This document shows positions 6,909-9,008 of a stretch of 9,008 nt of DNA, piece by piece. Each line of letters starts with the position of its first letter. The first letter of the stretch is position 1. The notes under the pieces were generated by a model. That model ran no database searches. It was given only the letters and a program-made list of their open reading frames with translations, and was not told where the DNA came from. A program made the translations under genes and the position numbers. This DNA is from Anaerolinea sp. Its GTDB lineage: Bacteria; Chloroflexota; Anaerolineae; Anaerolineales; Anaerolineaceae. The DNA is taken from NCBI GenBank assembly GCA_013824385.1, contig PNNU01000113.1:1-9008 (forward strand), written 5' to 3'.

Positions 6909-6962
6909 ATGTTAATAAATATATCGTAGCATTCAATAAATAAATCCTAAAAAGGAACTTCA

Positions 6963-7724
6963 ATGAATTCATTATTAAGCTACATTAAAGCGGACCTCCT
7001 GGCGTTTGTGGTTCTGGTTGTTCTCATTTTTTGTATTTTTTCTTCCTTTGTATTTATAGCAAAACCTGATCGGGCCACGAGTAAAAGCAGTTATTATTCC
7101 ATATTGATGATGCTATTCCCATTAGTTGGGTTTCCCGCTGCCCTGGATTTAATGACTACTAAAGGTTATACAAAGTATTTTGCTGTAATTGCTTTTATAA
7201 TTCTTCTAATACCTGTCATCGTTTCACTGACAGGCTTGGTTAAAACAAGAACCTTTAAATTGACTGGTAAAACGTTGAATTGGCTGACAATTCCATTCGT
7301 TATAGGTGGGCTTATCGTATCCGGGTATCTGACTTACGTGGAATTGACCTCATCAACCGCAGTCTGCGGTGTGGCTATCCCTGGGTGTGGTGAAGTCCAA
7401 AATAGTCCCTATGCAGTATTGTTCGGATTTCTGCCCGTTGCATTGTTGGGGGTGATTGGATACATAGGCATATTTATTTCATGGTTGGGTAAAAGAGTTT
7501 TACCCTCAAAGAACAAAAAACTATTGAGTCTGATCATGTGGGGCATGTGTTTCTTTGGAATATTGTTTTCCACCTATCTGACCTATTTAGAGGTTTTCGT
7601 TCTTCGCGCCACTTGTTCCTGGTGTATCCTGGCGGCTGTGTTCATGAACATGCTTTTTTGGGTTTCAATACAGGATGCCCAGGAGTATTTTTTAAGGGAT
7701 CAGGATGAAGAAGAACTTGCATAA
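6963..7724 (+). CDS. Vitamin K epoxide reductase (VKOR) family membrane protein
   Basis: This encodes 253 residues with about seven membrane helices. The C-terminal part (about 105-237) is a VKOR four-helix core. It has a loop cysteine pair C135 and C142 after the first core helix, the motif GCGEVQNSPYA (141-151) with the conserved serine, and the redox CSWC (218-221) at the start of the last helix. Bacterial VKOR passes electrons from a periplasmic thiol oxidase (DsbA-like) to quinones and so drives disulfide formation. Many bacterial versions carry a fused thioredoxin domain; this one does not, so a separate partner is needed and none is in the window. The N-terminal ~100 residues add about three helices (10-33, 43-63, 71-93) of unknown role. 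AGGAAC precedes ATG 6963. The gene converges on the MFS gene with 50 bases between. Confidence 0.9.
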   Translation: MNSLLSYIKADLLAFVVLVVLIFCIFSSFVFIAKPDRATSKSSYYSILMMLFPLVGFPAALDLMTTKGYTKYFAVIAFIILLIPVIVSLTGLVKTRTFKLTGKTLNWLTIPFVIGGLIVSGYLTYVELTSSTAVCGVAIPGCGEVQNSPYAVLFGFLPVALLGVIGYIGIFISWLGKRVLPSKNKKLLSLIMWGMCFFGILFSTYLTYLEVFVLRATCSWCILAAVFMNMLFWVSIQDAQEYFLRDQDEEELA

Positions 7725-7774
7725 CCAAAGGTCTGATTCAACAAATTTTCACAAATAGATTCTGCTTATTTGAA

Positions 7775-9008
7775 CTAAACCGTATTTCCAGCTTTCAACG
7801 ATTCGTCGCCGTTGTATTTTCGCAGCTGAGGAAATTTAAGCGCCACCACAACCACCGAGATCAGGCAGCCAATCCCGCCGGTGATGATCGAGATGGGTGT
7901 GCCGAAAGCCTGTGCCACCAGACCGGCTTCCACTTCTCCCAGGCGCGGACCGCCTGCGAAAAAGATCTGACTGATGCTAATCATACGTCCGCGCAGTTCG
8001 TCAGGTGTTTGCAACTGCCTGATGGTGTTGCGCAATACCGTACTGACCGCATCTCCCGCACCAATTAAGATCAAAGCACCGAAGGTTAAAACAAAATTTT
8101 GGGATATCCCAAACAGGATGGTCGCAAACCCGAACAAACTGATACCCCACAGCAGCAGCTTTCCCTGGCGGCGGATACGATTGGTTTGGGCCAGGATAAA
8201 GGCCACAGTCACTGATCCCACAGATTGGGCCGCGGATAGCCAGCCGTAGCCGATGGCACCTACGTGCAAGATGTCTTGCGCCACAAACGGCAGCAGGGTG
8301 TTGGCTGAAGAAAAGAACGAGGCAAAGAAATCCAGCAGCATGCTTGAAAGGATGACCGGCTGTTTGAGAATGAAACGAATGCCAACAGGGATACCCGCAA
8401 TATCGAGTTTAGGTTTGACCCGCACCTCATTTGCTTCTAGCGGTGCGGCTTCTTTTTCTACTTTGCCCATCATTATCAATGCAGCGATCACCGCGAGAAA
8501 GGAGAAGGCGTTGATCCAGTAGGACCACTGCAATCCCAGGCTGGCGATCACCAGTCCGCTTAATGCAGGGCCGATAATGGCGCCGGTGTTGGAGGCGATG
8601 GATTGCAGCCCGAAGGCGCTGCGCAGGTCTTCACGCGGCACCAGGTTCGAGATCAGCGATTGTCTCGAGGGACTGTCAAAAGCAACGGCGATTCCCGAGA
8701 TGGCTGAAATAATATAGATGGTCCAGATCGAAATATTTCCAAGAAAAGTAAACCAACCAAGCAAGAAAGCACATAGCAGCATGAAGGATTGCGTCACGAA
8801 CATGACGGCGCGGCGGTTAAAGGTGTCCGCGAACAATCCGCCGATCAGGGCAAACAACAGAATGGGAATCAGCCTGGCTATCCCCACGCCGCTGACAGCG
8901 ATGGGCTGATCAGTAAGCAGCCGCAGATGCCAATAGATGGACCAAATCTGCATTTGTGTGCCGGCAATGGAGATTAATAACCCCGCCCATAGTAGTGCGA
9001 ATTTGCGG
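7775..9008 (-). CDS. MFS transporter, MFS_3/EntS-like exporter, N-terminus cut by window edge
   Basis: The frame stays open to the right edge. The bases upstream of the first in-window ATG (8953) read RKFALLWAGLLISIAGTQ, the conserved first-helix region of this family, so 8953 is not the true start. The fragment holds 410 residues. Numbering from the edge, motif A appears as GLFADTFNRR (57-66). The family's DSPSRQSLISNLVPREDL stretch lies at 111-128, and a C-half counterpart reads DELRGRMISISQIFFAG. About eleven to twelve hydrophobic helices are visible, with a charged linker in the middle, the classic two-bundle layout. Relatives export siderophores, macrolides or other small molecules with proton coupling; the substrate here cannot be read. 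A hydrophilic tail precedes the stop. Codon choice looks more GC-rich than in the left-hand genes. Perhaps 10-20 residues are missing at the N-terminus. Confidence 0.93.
   Translation of the reverse strand, partial: RKFALLWAGLLISIAGTQMQIWSIYWHLRLLTDQPIAVSGVGIARLIPILLFALIGGLFADTFNRRAVMFVTQSFMLLCAFLLGWFTFLGNISIWTIYIISAISGIAVAFDSPSRQSLISNLVPREDLRSAFGLQSIASNTGAIIGPALSGLVIASLGLQWSYWINAFSFLAVIAALIMMGKVEKEAAPLEANEVRVKPKLDIAGIPVGIRFILKQPVILSSMLLDFFASFFSSANTLLPFVAQDILHVGAIGYGWLSAAQSVGSVTVAFILAQTNRIRRQGKLLLWGISLFGFATILFGISQNFVLTFGALILIGAGDAVSTVLRNTIRQLQTPDELRGRMISISQIFFAGGPRLGEVEAGLVAQAFGTPISIITGGIGCLISVVVVALKFPQLRKYNGDESLKAGNTV

Larger units (their letters stand above)
6640..6962. other. AT-rich gene-free stretch between the ABC-F and VKOR genes
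   Basis: Its first third holds the two hairpins. The rest is very AT-rich and contains no credible open frame. Small inverted repeats ATCAT/ATGAT (6821-6825, 6831-6835) and ATCTC/GAGAT (6836-6840, 6850-6854) lie in the middle, and an operator-like dyad lies at 6887-6908. TATAAA at 6814-6819 and TTGATC(6896-6901)-18-TATATC(6920-6925) are weak promoter candidates for the VKOR gene. No tRNA or known riboswitch is recognised. Confidence 0.6.

Noticed and set aside
7752..7772. CAAATA/TATTTG hairpin between the convergent VKOR and MFS genes as a terminator
   Set aside because: The stem is only six AT-rich pairs with a nine-base loop and no T run on either strand; too weak to support.
8953..8953. 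ATG 8953 as the start of the MFS transporter
   Set aside because: Upstream in-frame codons to the window edge encode conserved first-helix residues of the family, so the gene begins outside the window.

Overview
The window reads as a chromosomal stretch of a bacterium, most likely an anaerobic, moderate-GC member of the Chloroflexota (Anaerolineae-like). That placement is inference. It rests on a lipoprotein signal peptide in front of a beta-propeller, an exported glycoside-hydrolase-like protein, a YdiF-type ABC-F ATPase and a stand-alone VKOR. No rRNA, tRNA, mobile element or CRISPR array is visible, and no marker gene settles the taxonomy.

Left part, minus strand (1-1791): a P-loop NTPase of unrecognised family is followed 34 bases later by a YuxH-type EAL-HDOD protein that runs off the left edge. 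The pair is probably one operon, read from a TATAAT-bearing promoter near 1814-1819. It looks regulatory or signalling, but both proteins carry altered key motifs: the first glycine of the Walker A is lost, and the EAL metal site is damaged.

Middle, plus strand (1915-4627): a divergent two-gene operon encodes a membrane-anchored TIM-barrel protein that resembles clan-A glycoside hydrolases but lacks both catalytic glutamates, then a lipoprotein carrying what looks like a seven-bladed WD40 propeller. Both should sit outside the cytoplasmic membrane. They end at a perfect 10-bp hairpin terminator (4651-4680). This pair is the most unusual part of the window, a possible carbohydrate-binding or scaffold module rather than an enzyme.

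Right part: an ABC-F ribosome-associated ATPase (4735-6639) has its own extended -10 promoter. It is followed by a 323-base gene-free stretch with two related hairpins and an operator-like dyad. Then comes a seven-helix VKOR disulfide-forming membrane protein (6963-7724). It converges on a minus-strand MFS_3 exporter (7775-9008), whose N-terminus lies beyond the right edge. The right-hand genes look like separate housekeeping or stress units, not one system.
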